Shown here: piece by piece, positions 1 through 6,477 of the stretch
How positions within the stretch are numbered: position 1 is the first letter of the stretch
How the letters are laid out: every line of letters begins with the position of its first letter
Assembly (NCBI GenBank): GCA_964473355.1
Contig: CAYYOS010000106.1
Span: forward strand, 1 to 8,901
From: CAYYOS01 sp964473355
GTDB lineage: Bacteria > Pseudomonadota > Gammaproteobacteria > Burkholderiales > REEB80
Length of the DNA: 8,901 bases
Reading direction: 5' to 3'
Made by a program: the position numbers and the translations under genes
Notes under the pieces: model-generated
Seen by the model: the letters and a program-made list of their open reading frames with translations, nothing else
Database searches by the model: none
What the model was told of the DNA's origin: nothing

Positions 1-1478
1 CTAGCGAGCAAGCCTTTATGGAGGCGGAAGCCACTTTTGAGCGACAGAATTCCCGTATGGAAGAATTGCGCGGCATCATCAATGGGCAGCAACAAATACA
101 CTATCAGGCGCAAATGAATCTGGAGCGGCATCGCCAGCAACAACAGCATCGCCAGGAACGACGCGCGCGGAATGAAACCGAGCTGCAAGAAATCGCCTTA
201 GAACTAGAACGGGATGTCGGCGCCACCATGATTTGCCAACAAAACCTGGCCTCGAACCGTGAGTCCCTTAATGCTGTTTTGGCGCACTTAACCGCCGCCA
301 AAACAACCTTTTCAGTTGCTGAAACAGCGCTCAATGCCCAACGCACGGCCGTGCAAAAAATTAGCAGCTCGGATCAAGAAATGCGCTTTAATTTAAAGCA
401 TATTTTGCAGCGCATTAATGATCTCGAAACCAACGTAGCAGGCTTGGATCAGCAGTCTGGAACGCTAAATGAGCAAGCCCAACTGTTACAAGCCACGCGC
501 GATAATTATGATGAAGCACCCTTGCAAAACGCCTTACAAGAAGCGCTCAATTTACAGAAGGCGCACGAGCATAAAGTTGCAGAGCAACGCGGGGCATTGG
601 AATCTGCCGCGAACTTACTTCAGGAATTGGAGCGGCAACGTTTAGTCAGTGATCAAGAACTGGAGCCAATGAGGGAAAAAATCGGGGCTACTAAGCTTAA
701 GGAACAAGAAGCGCTCTTGCAAAGGCAACAATTTCAAGAACAGTTAGATGGCGCTGCCGCAGACGAAGCTGCCTTGCTGGAATCGACCCCGCCAAATCTG
801 AAGCCCAATGTCGTGCAAAATGAGCTTAATCGTTTGCAGGCGGCGATTTTGGAGTTAGGTGCGGTAAATCTAGCCGCACTACAAGAATTAAAAACCGAGC
901 AAGAACGAAAAGAATATCTAGATAGCCAATCTCAAGATTTGGAGCAAGCAATGGCTACTCTGCAAGAAGCCATAGGCCGCATCGATCGCGAAACACGAGA
1001 GCGTTTAGAAGTCACGTTTAAGGAAGTCAATCAATATTTAGACGAACTTTTTCCGGCGGTTTTTGGGGGAGGTCAAGCACAGCTTGTTTTAACCGGCGAG
1101 CATATTTTAGATGCTGGTTTGCAACTTATAGCACAACCCCCGGGAAAGAAAACCAGCTCGATTCATCTGCTCTCGGGCGGAGAAAAGGCGCTTACCGCGT
1201 TGGCCTTGGTCTTTTCCCTGTTCCGCCTAAATCCATCACCTTTTTGTATGTTAGACGAAGTAGACGCGCCTTTGGACGACGCCAACACTGAGCGCTTTTG
1301 CGAGCTCGTGAAACGCATGTCGCAATATACCCAGTTTATTTTTATCAGCCATAACAAAATAAGCATGGAAATGGCACAACAACTAATAGGAGTCACCATG
1401 CGGGAATCGGGTGTCTCCCATGTGGTAGCGGTAGACATGGAAGAAGCTCTGAAATTTACAGAAAAGACGCCTGCGTGA
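1..1478 (+). CDS. smc: Chromosome segregation protein Smc, C-terminal part (5' end outside window)
   Basis: Smc is the ATPase core of bacterial condensin. With ScpA/ScpB it organises and separates newly replicated chromosomes. The reading frame is open from base 3 with no stop, so the ATG at 18 is internal and the true start lies upstream. About 490 residues are visible. The first ~270 form a Gln/Glu/Leu-rich coiled coil (the descending arm after the hinge). A conserved VNLAAL segment follows near 865-885, then the C-terminal ATPase head. In the head, the ABC signature LLSGGEKALTA is at about 1167-1199, the Walker B core FCMLDEVDAP is at about 1242-1271, and the switch histidine lies in FISHNK at 1341-1358. 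The N-terminal Walker A and the hinge are not in the window. The stop TGA overlaps the zipA GTG start by 4 nt (GTGA), which suggests translational coupling. A classical Smc argues against an enterobacterial (MukB) host. The family call is secure. Confidence 0.97.
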   Translation, partial: SEQAFMEAEATFERQNSRMEELRGIINGQQQIHYQAQMNLERHRQQQQHRQERRARNETELQEIALELERDVGATMICQQNLASNRESLNAVLAHLTAAKTTFSVAETALNAQRTAVQKISSSDQEMRFNLKHILQRINDLETNVAGLDQQSGTLNEQAQLLQATRDNYDEAPLQNALQEALNLQKAHEHKVAEQRGALESAANLLQELERQRLVSDQELEPMREKIGATKLKEQEALLQRQQFQEQLDGAAADEAALLESTPPNLKPNVVQNELNRLQAAILELGAVNLAALQELKTEQERKEYLDSQSQDLEQAMATLQEAIGRIDRETRERLEVTFKEVNQYLDELFPAVFGGGQAQLVLTGEHILDAGLQLIAQPPGKKTSSIHLLSGGEKALTALALVFSLFRLNPSPFCMLDEVDAPLDDANTERFCELVKRMSQYTQFIFISHNKISMEMAQQLIGVTMRESGVSHVVAVDMEEALKFTEKTPA

Positions 1479-2497
1479 CTGACCTGCAAATTAGCCTTGG
1501 CATCGTAGGGTGTTTCATCATCGCTGGGGTAATCGGATTTAACCGCTGGCAGGAACGTAAACATCGGCAAGGTCTTGAAAACAGTTTCAGTTCCTCGGAC
1601 CGCGGAGCCACGCTCTTGCCGCCCACGTATGAAACCCGCCAAGAACCGACAGTAAACGCGGCTATGCGCGCGGAGCCTCTGGTGGAACCGGTTTCAGGCA
1701 CTATCGATACCAAGTTAAATTACGTAGTTAGCTTGGATGCGGCCGAGTTCATTCCGACCGAGCACCTAAAAATGATTTTTAGTGAGCACGGCTTTAATAG
1801 ACGAATTCTTTGGCAAGGTTTTAATGAAAGCACCCGCCAATGGGATCCGCTTAATGTTCCCGGCCGTTATCAAAGGCTTTCCATCGGCGTGCCATTAGTG
1901 GACCGTCTGGGGGCAATAAACGATAACGAGCTTCAGGCGTTTTATGGGTTAATAAAAGAGCTGGCAGAGAAATGGGTGGCCGTTATTGATCTTCCCAGTC
2001 GACAAGATGCCTTGCAAAACGCCAAACAGTTGGATGAATTCTGTATGCTAGCTGACGTGTCAGTAGGCATAAACATTATCCCCACGTCCGGGGAAGCTTT
2101 TACCTTACAGCAAATCTCTGAAGTGGCGTTTTCTATCGATATGCAAAGAGTCCGAGAAAATGAATATCATCGCTTGGACGATAACGGCGTCGAAATCTAT
2201 ACTTTATCGACGCTGGGATTTTTAAATGACCCTGAAAATCCCACTGGTGCCCATGGCCTAACTTTTTTATTTGACGTGCCACTGGTAGCAAACGGCTTAG
2301 ATGCGTTCGATGAAATGTTGGCCTATGCCCGAGTAGCAGCCGGCACCTTATCGGGATTGCTGGTGGACGATAACCGACGAGCCCTCAGCGACGCTGGAAT
2401 CGAAAAAATCCGCCAGCAGATCCGCGAAATATATGCCGCTATGGAAAATGAGCAAATCCCACCCGGCAGTCCCCGTGCTGTCAGTCTGTTTTCGTAA
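1475..2497 (+). CDS. zipA: Cell division protein ZipA, long form with two ZipA-like modules
   Basis: ZipA anchors FtsZ to the inner membrane and stabilises the Z ring. The 340-residue product starts with GTG. Residues 5-22 are a hydrophobic N-terminal segment followed by basic residues (NRWQERKHR), which fits a membrane anchor with the rest in the cytoplasm. Residues 30-78 are a short polar linker. The C-terminal domain at about 197-325 carries typical ZipA-C features: a hydrophobic strand plus VPL at 262-270, a following helix, and GLLVDDNRRAL at 294-304. Residues 81-190 look like a diverged copy of the same fold: a strand plus VPLV, a helix, then AVIDLPSRQDAL. The tail reads IPPGSPRAVSLF. 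E. coli ZipA has a long Pro/Gln linker and a single C-terminal domain at similar total length; this form resembles what I recall of betaproteobacterial ZipA. The start overlaps the smc stop, and the TAA overlaps the ligA ATG (TAATG), so the three genes are probably cotranslated. The smc-zipA-ligA context supports the call. Confidence 0.93.
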   Translation: MTDLQISLGIVGCFIIAGVIGFNRWQERKHRQGLENSFSSSDRGATLLPPTYETRQEPTVNAAMRAEPLVEPVSGTIDTKLNYVVSLDAAEFIPTEHLKMIFSEHGFNRRILWQGFNESTRQWDPLNVPGRYQRLSIGVPLVDRLGAINDNELQAFYGLIKELAEKWVAVIDLPSRQDALQNAKQLDEFCMLADVSVGINIIPTSGEAFTLQQISEVAFSIDMQRVRENEYHRLDDNGVEIYTLSTLGFLNDPENPTGAHGLTFLFDVPLVANGLDAFDEMLAYARVAAGTLSGLLVDDNRRALSDAGIEKIRQQIREIYAAMENEQIPPGSPRAVSLFS

Positions 2498-4492
2498 TGT
2501 CCAAGGAAGTACAGAAGCGAATCGCGGCCTTGCGTGCTGCGATCGAGGAGCATAATTATTGTTATTATGTGTTGGACGACCCATCGGTTAGCGACGCCGA
2601 ATACGATCAATTGTTTAAAGAGTTATTAAGTCTTGAAGCCCAGTATCCCGAACTTGTAACGACCGATTCCCCCACACAACGTGTCGGTGCGACTCCCGCC
2701 ACGCAATTTCCCCAGGTAGTTCATGGCAGCCCTATGTTATCCCTTGCTAACGCGTTTAGTGAAGACGAGGTGCGGGCATTTGATCGACGTATCAGAGAAA
2801 AGCTCGAGCTCAATGATGTCGACTATTTAGTGGAGCCGAAACTAGACGGCTTAGCGATTAATTTAATCTACGAAAACGGCGTGTTCGTCCAGGGGGCGAC
2901 ACGTGGAGATGGTTACACAGGGGAAGACGTTACCCTGAACCTGCGAACCATACACACCATACCTTTAAAGCTAAAAGATCAACGCAAAAAATTGGAGGTT
3001 CGCGGGGAAGTCATCATGTTTAAGAACGATTTTGCCGAGCTGAATCTTGCCCAAGAGGAAAAGGGAGACAGATTGTTTGTTAATCCCAGAAATGCAGCTG
3101 CCGGCACCCTTAGACAATTGGATCCTAAAATCACCGCGCGGCGACAACTACGTTTTTACGCTTACGGCTTGGGGGAAATTTCCGATGGCGAGCTACCCGC
3201 CAGTNNNNNNNNNNTATTTGGCGGAGCAAAAATTTTTGGTTACCCCGGAGCGGAAGCTGGTGCGGGGCGTTGCGGCTTTGCTGGAGGCCTACGCCGCGAT
3301 AGGCAACTTGCGGCATGCGCTGCCTTACGCGATCGATGGCGTAGTATATAAAGTAAACGAATTATCGCATCAGCAATCGCTGGGATATGTGTCACGCGCG
3401 CCACGTTTTGCCCTTGCCCATAAATTCGAAGCAGAGGAGGCGCGCACGCAATTACTTGACATCGAAGTGCAGGTGGGCAGGACGGGCGCCATTACGCCTG
3501 TGGCGCGGTTAAAGCCGGTATTTGTCGGCGGCGCAAATGTAACCAATGCAAGTTTGCACAATGAGGACGAGATCAAACGTAAGGGCGTGAAAATCAATGA
3601 CTTTGTCATAGTGCGGCGCGCGGGAGATGTGATACCGGAAGTTAAAGCGGTGATCGTTGAAGATCGGCCGAACAATGTCCGTGATTTTGTCATGCCCACC
3701 CGTTGCCCCATATGTGGCTCACAAATCGTACGGCTTATTGACGAAGCGGTTGCACGATGTAGCGGGGGTCTGGTTTGCCCAGCGCAACGAAAAAAGGCAA
3801 TTTTACATTTTGCCAGCCGTCGTGCAATGGATATCGAGGGATTAGGCGAAAAAATAGTAGATCAATTAATCGATAAGAATTTAGTGCATACACCGGCTGA
3901 CTTATATCATTTGGATTTAGACACCTTGGCCAGCCTAGAGCGGATGGCGAAAAAATCCGCAACTAATCTTCTGGATGCCATAGCAAAGGCTAAACATACA
4001 ACTCTGGCGCGCTTTATTTACGCTTTGGGAGTACGCAACGTGGGTGAGACTACGGCTAAGGATCTCGCTGAACACTTTGGGGAAATCACCGCGTTAATGG
4101 CAGCGGGTGTTGATCGACTGTTACAAGTTCGCGATGTCGGGCCAGTCGTAGCGCAGAGTATAGTTACTTTTTTTTCCGAGGATCATAATCAAAAAGTGGT
4201 ACATGAATTACTGGCTGTCGGCGTAACCTGGCCGCCCCCGCAAAACAAAAAAAGTGGAACGGGAAAACTTCGGGGAAAAATTTTTGTCTTGACTGGTAGC
4301 CTTGTTAATTTTTCGAGAGATGTCGCTCGGACAAAAATAGAAGAGCAGGGTGGCGTGGTTATCGACAGTATTTCCAAAAAAACCGATTTTTTGGTGGCGG
4401 GCAGCGCACCGGGGTCGAAATTCGCCAAGGCTCAAAGCTTGGGCATAAAAATTTTGCAGGAGGATGACTTAATGGCTTTATTACATGATTAA
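2497..4492 (+). CDS. ligA: NAD-dependent DNA ligase LigA (one gene interrupted by an assembly gap)
   Basis: LigA seals nicks in duplex DNA with NAD+ as AMP donor and joins Okazaki fragments. The N-terminal part (2497-3204, 236 residues) has the Ia region with the HNYCYYVLDDPSVSDAEYD pattern for NAD+ binding. It also has the adenylation motif KLDG, with its lysine at residue 115 (2839-2841), the position known for E. coli LigA. After the ten N the frame shifts by one and continues at 3215-4492 (425 residues). This part has AIDGVVYKVN, VGRTGAITPVA of the OB domain, and a four-cysteine zinc finger (Cys codons at 3704, 3713, 3758 and 3776). Helix-hairpin-helix repeats follow, then a C-terminal BRCT domain from about 4259 starting GKIFVLTGSL. 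The two parts total 661 residues plus the missing stretch, against 671 in E. coli. Every domain is present, so the frame change comes from gap size and is not a pseudogene. The ATG overlaps the zipA stop. Confidence 0.96.
3205..3214. other. Assembly gap: run of ten N inside ligA
   Basis: Ten N replace sequence between the ligA adenylation domain (ending ELPAS) and the segment starting YLAEQKFLV. The upstream frame ends exactly at 3204 on a codon boundary, and the downstream frame starts exactly at 3215, so the missing length must be a multiple of three and cannot be ten. Aligning by eye to remembered E. coli LigA suggests about six missing residues, or 18 nt. Proteins translated straight across the gap are therefore wrong downstream of it. 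Confidence 0.95.
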
Positions 4493-4504
4493 AGGGATAG
4501 GTCC

Positions 4505-5377
4505 ATGCCACGAATAAAAAAAGCTGTCTTCCCGGTAGCCGGTATGGGCACACGATTTTTGCCCGCAACGAAGGCCAGTCCTAAAGAAATGTTGCCGATA
4601 GTAGATAAACCGCTGATTCAATATGCGGTTGAGGAGGCCATTGCCGCAGGGATCACCGAAATGATTTTTGTCACCGGTCGCGGTAAACGGTCTATCGAGG
4701 ATCACTTCGATAAAGCATATGAACTTGAAACTGAACTGGAGGCACGGGGCAAAACCAAAACACTGGAGAGTTTGCACAGTATCCTCCCAAAGAATGTTTC
4801 CTGTGTCTATATACGCCAGGCGGAAACCTTAGGTTTAGGTCATGCCGTGCTGTGCGCTCGACACGTGGTAGGCAATGAGGCGTTTGCCGTAATATTGGCT
4901 GATGATCTCATTGACGGTTCCCCCCCGGCAATGAAGCAGATGGTAGACGTGTTTACGCAAAACCGCTGCTCCGTGCTGGGCGTAGAAAACGTCCCGCGTG
5001 AGCACACCTCGCAATATGGCATTGTTTCTACCGAGCCGTGGCGGCCTGGCCTACATAAAATCCAGGGGATTGTTGAAAAGCCGCCATCCGAGGATGCACC
5101 TTCCACCCTGGGCGTGGTCGGTCGTTATATATTAAGCCCCAGTATTTTTGATTATCTGCAATCAGTGAAACCTGGAGCAGGGGGTGAAATTCAACTGACC
5201 GATGCCATTTCCGCCTTGCTCCACGAAGAACCGGTTTTAGCATATGAGTTTGCAGGCACACGCTATGACTGCGGAAGTAAATTGGGGTATATGAAAGCTT
5301 CGGTGCAATATGCTTTGCAGCACCGGGAGATTAATGGAGAGTTTCGCGCCTACCTTAAGTCGCTTAGCTTGCTGTAG
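4505..5377 (+). CDS. galU: UTP-glucose-1-phosphate uridylyltransferase GalU
   Basis: GalU makes UDP-glucose from UTP and glucose-1-phosphate in the cytoplasm. UDP-glucose supplies lipopolysaccharide, exopolysaccharide, trehalose and UDP-sugar synthesis. The 290-residue product has the usual family length. The N-terminal nucleotide-binding loop GMGTRFLPATKASPKEMLP is at residues 13-31. LADD at 131-134 is the metal/sugar-nucleotide site, and EKP is at 191-193. GGEIQLTDAI at 226-235 and YDCGSKLGYM at 254-263 are family signatures. The gene starts 12 nt after the ligA stop, with AGGG at 4493-4496 placed 8 nt before the ATG, so it is likely read from the same transcript as ligA. The ~20-residue C-terminal tail ends soon after the family core. 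No rho-independent terminator is visible after the stop. The motif match leaves little doubt about family. Confidence 0.97.
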   Translation: MPRIKKAVFPVAGMGTRFLPATKASPKEMLPIVDKPLIQYAVEEAIAAGITEMIFVTGRGKRSIEDHFDKAYELETELEARGKTKTLESLHSILPKNVSCVYIRQAETLGLGHAVLCARHVVGNEAFAVILADDLIDGSPPAMKQMVDVFTQNRCSVLGVENVPREHTSQYGIVSTEPWRPGLHKIQGIVEKPPSEDAPSTLGVVGRYILSPSIFDYLQSVKPGAGGEIQLTDAISALLHEEPVLAYEFAGTRYDCGSKLGYMKASVQYALQHREINGEFRAYLKSLSLL

Positions 5378-5484
5378 TCACATCCTATAGGCTCACCATA
5401 TCAAAGGGAAAAGTGACGTCTGTCTGTGTGCGCAGCCTCACTCCACAAGGGATTAAGGATATAATAAGTGTTTAAAGAAATGCC

Positions 5485-5501
5485 AGCGATGTGGTATCGC
5501 T
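5485..5501 (+). promoter_or_regulatory. Small perfect hairpin in the dsrE-like leader, just before the ribosome binding site
   Basis: AGCGAT (5485-5490) and ATCGCT (5496-5501) are exact reverse complements separated by the five bases GTGGT. The stem ends 7 nt before the GGAG at 5509-5512. No U-run follows, so it is not an intrinsic terminator. It could stabilise the mRNA 5' end, or its DNA palindrome could be a protein site. A 6-bp match can also occur by chance. Confidence 0.35.
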
Positions 5502-5508
5502 ACGAACT

Positions 5509-5512
5509 GGAG
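5509..5512 (+). promoter_or_regulatory. Ribosome binding site that decides the dsrE-like start
   Basis: GGAG at 5509-5512 stands 5 nt before ATG 5518. An in-frame GTG at 5491 would add nine residues, but it lies inside the leader hairpin and has no comparable Shine-Dalgarno sequence. The ATG start also gives the family-typical N-terminus MADKLMIVMVNTDP. Confidence 0.8.
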
Positions 5513-5517
5513 AGATT

Positions 5518-5886
5518 ATGGCAGACAAATTAATGATAGTAATGGTCAATACCGATCCGAGAAATGGTTCGGAGCTTGGCGCGCCCTTTTTTCAGGCCAC
5601 GGTGGCGGCCGCAATGGAATATGAAGTGGAAGTGATACTTACCGCCCGTGCCGGCGAGCTGGCAAAAAAAGGCGTGGCGGAAAAGCTCTTTGTTAAAGAA
5701 GGCTCCACCAAAAGCGTCTATGATTTCATAAAGGACGCCGTCGAAGCGGGGGTACATTTCAAAGTTTGCACGCCCACTTTGGAATTATGGGGCGATGATT
5801 TAATCCCGGAAATCGAAGAAACGGTAGGTGGTGCGTATGTTATCCAGCGAGCTATGGACGACGACGTCGTTACCCTGACATACTAA
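5518..5886 (+). CDS. DsrE/DsrF-like family small protein (function not established)
   Basis: This is a 122-residue soluble protein of the DsrE/DsrF-like fold (COG2044-type, often labelled 'predicted peroxiredoxin'). Characterised relatives include sulfur-relay proteins such as DsrEF and TusBCD, but membership alone does not prove sulfur transfer here. The N-terminal strand KLMIVMVNTDP (4-14) is followed by GAPFFQATVAAAMEYEVEV (21-39), typical of the family's first helix and second strand. A single cysteine, Cys84, lies in FKVCTPTLELWG at the position where many DsrE-like proteins carry a conserved cysteine, so it is the candidate reactive residue. The C-terminus is acidic (AMDDDVVTLTY). No signal peptide or membrane segment is seen. 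It heads a probable operon: the next gene starts 9 nt after its stop, in the same frame. The ATG is chosen over an upstream GTG because of its ribosome site. The family call is firm; the role is unknown. Confidence 0.88.
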   Translation: MADKLMIVMVNTDPRNGSELGAPFFQATVAAAMEYEVEVILTARAGELAKKGVAEKLFVKEGSTKSVYDFIKDAVEAGVHFKVCTPTLELWGDDLIPEIEETVGGAYVIQRAMDDDVVTLTY

Positions 5887-5895
5887 AGCACGAGT

Positions 5896-6447
5896 TTGCT
5901 TTCATCTGAAAAGGCTAAAGAGATCTTAAACGCGGCGGACGAAATTTGTTCCGCCGCAGTTGTATCAAAAGCCGTGATTAGGCTGGCCGACGAGATTACC
6001 GCTTCAATTGGCGACACGCACCCGTTGGTTCTCAGCGTGATGGGCGGCGCGGTGGTTTTTACGGGACAACTTCTACCCCTGCTGCATTTCCCACTGGATT
6101 TCGATTACATCCACGCCTCACGTTATGGCAACGATCTTAGAGGTGCCGATATCACTTGGAAGGTTCTGCCCAGTGCGCGGGTCGATCAGCGCACCGTGTT
6201 GGTCTTGGATGATATATTAGATCACGGCGTGACCATGGCGGCGATTCGTGAACGCGTGCTCGCCTTAGGTGCGCGACAATTTTATTGCGCGGTGTTAGCT
6301 GACAAAATGCTCGATATAGCCAAGCCCGTTACCGCCAATTTTGTTGGACTGACACTCCCAAACCGTTTTGTGTTTGGTTACGGTATGGATGTCCATGGGG
6401 CCTGGCGCAACTTACCGGCTATTTATGCGGTAAAAGAAAAAAACTAG
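5896..6447 (+). CDS. hpt: Hypoxanthine-guanine phosphoribosyltransferase
   Basis: This enzyme salvages hypoxanthine (and probably guanine) to IMP/GMP using PRPP. The 183-residue product has type I phosphoribosyltransferase features. MGGAVVFTG at 49-57 is the pyrophosphate loop, SRYG at 75-78 is the flexible-loop motif, VLVLDDILDHGVTM at 101-114 is the PRPP motif, and K137 in LADKM is the likely purine-contacting lysine. FVFGYGMD at 158-165 and RNLP at 171-174 complete the 6-oxopurine site. In the PRPP motif a His stands where Thr, Ser or Glu is usual. The start is taken as TTG 5896: it is the only standard start between the preceding in-frame stop (5884-5886) and the conserved N-terminal helix. 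No good Shine-Dalgarno sequence precedes it, so translation may depend on coupling to the DsrE-like gene 9 nt upstream. The next gene makes hypoxanthine, this enzyme's substrate. It could be annotated simply as a PRTase; the hypoxanthine/guanine preference is inferred from family. Confidence 0.92.
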   Translation: MLSSEKAKEILNAADEICSAAVVSKAVIRLADEITASIGDTHPLVLSVMGGAVVFTGQLLPLLHFPLDFDYIHASRYGNDLRGADITWKVLPSARVDQRTVLVLDDILDHGVTMAAIRERVLALGARQFYCAVLADKMLDIAKPVTANFVGLTLPNRFVFGYGMDVHGAWRNLPAIYAVKEKN

Positions 6448-6477
6448 CGCTGTAGCAGCTTAAAAAAACAGGAAACT

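Larger units (their letters stand above)
5378..5517 (+). promoter_or_regulatory. Intergenic leader with candidate promoter before the dsrE-like operon
   Basis: This 140-nt stretch is the longest non-coding gap in the window. A perfect sigma-70 type -10 box TATAAT lies at 5460-5465. The best -35 at 17-nt spacing is CTCACT (5437-5442), which matches TTGACA at only three of six positions, so the promoter may be weak or activator-dependent. No extended -10 TG is present. Transcription would start near 5472 and give a leader of about 45 nt containing a hairpin. The promoter call is an inference from the -10 box and from its position ahead of a four-gene run. Confidence 0.5.

Noticed and set aside
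60..200. Gln-rich tract in Smc as a repeat or insertion
   Set aside because: It consists of irregular CAG/CAA codons within a normal coiled-coil arm. There is no periodic DNA repeat and the frame is intact.
1163..1642. Long antisense open frame (159 codons) across the smc/zipA junction
   Set aside because: It lies opposite conserved Smc head motifs and the ZipA N-terminus, has no recognisable domain, and is explained by codon usage on the coding strand.
3047..4492. Second, separate ligase-like gene starting at an ATG at 3047
   Set aside because: Its first ~50 codons are an out-of-frame reading of the ligA adenylation domain. Only the part after the N run is real, and it is the continuation of ligA.
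5412..5442. Inverted repeat AGTGA...TCACT after galU as a terminator
   Set aside because: The stem is 5 bp with a large, poorly paired interior and no T-run follows, so it is not a credible intrinsic terminator.
5491..5517. Upstream GTG start for the DsrE-like gene
   Set aside because: It lacks a ribosome site and lies within the leader hairpin, whereas ATG 5518 has GGAG at ideal spacing and gives the usual family N-terminus.
6446..6462. Possible hairpin between hpt and the phosphorylase gene
   Set aside because: Pairing is limited to GCT/AGC triplets and is followed by an A-run, not a T-run, so neither a terminator nor a riboswitch is supported.
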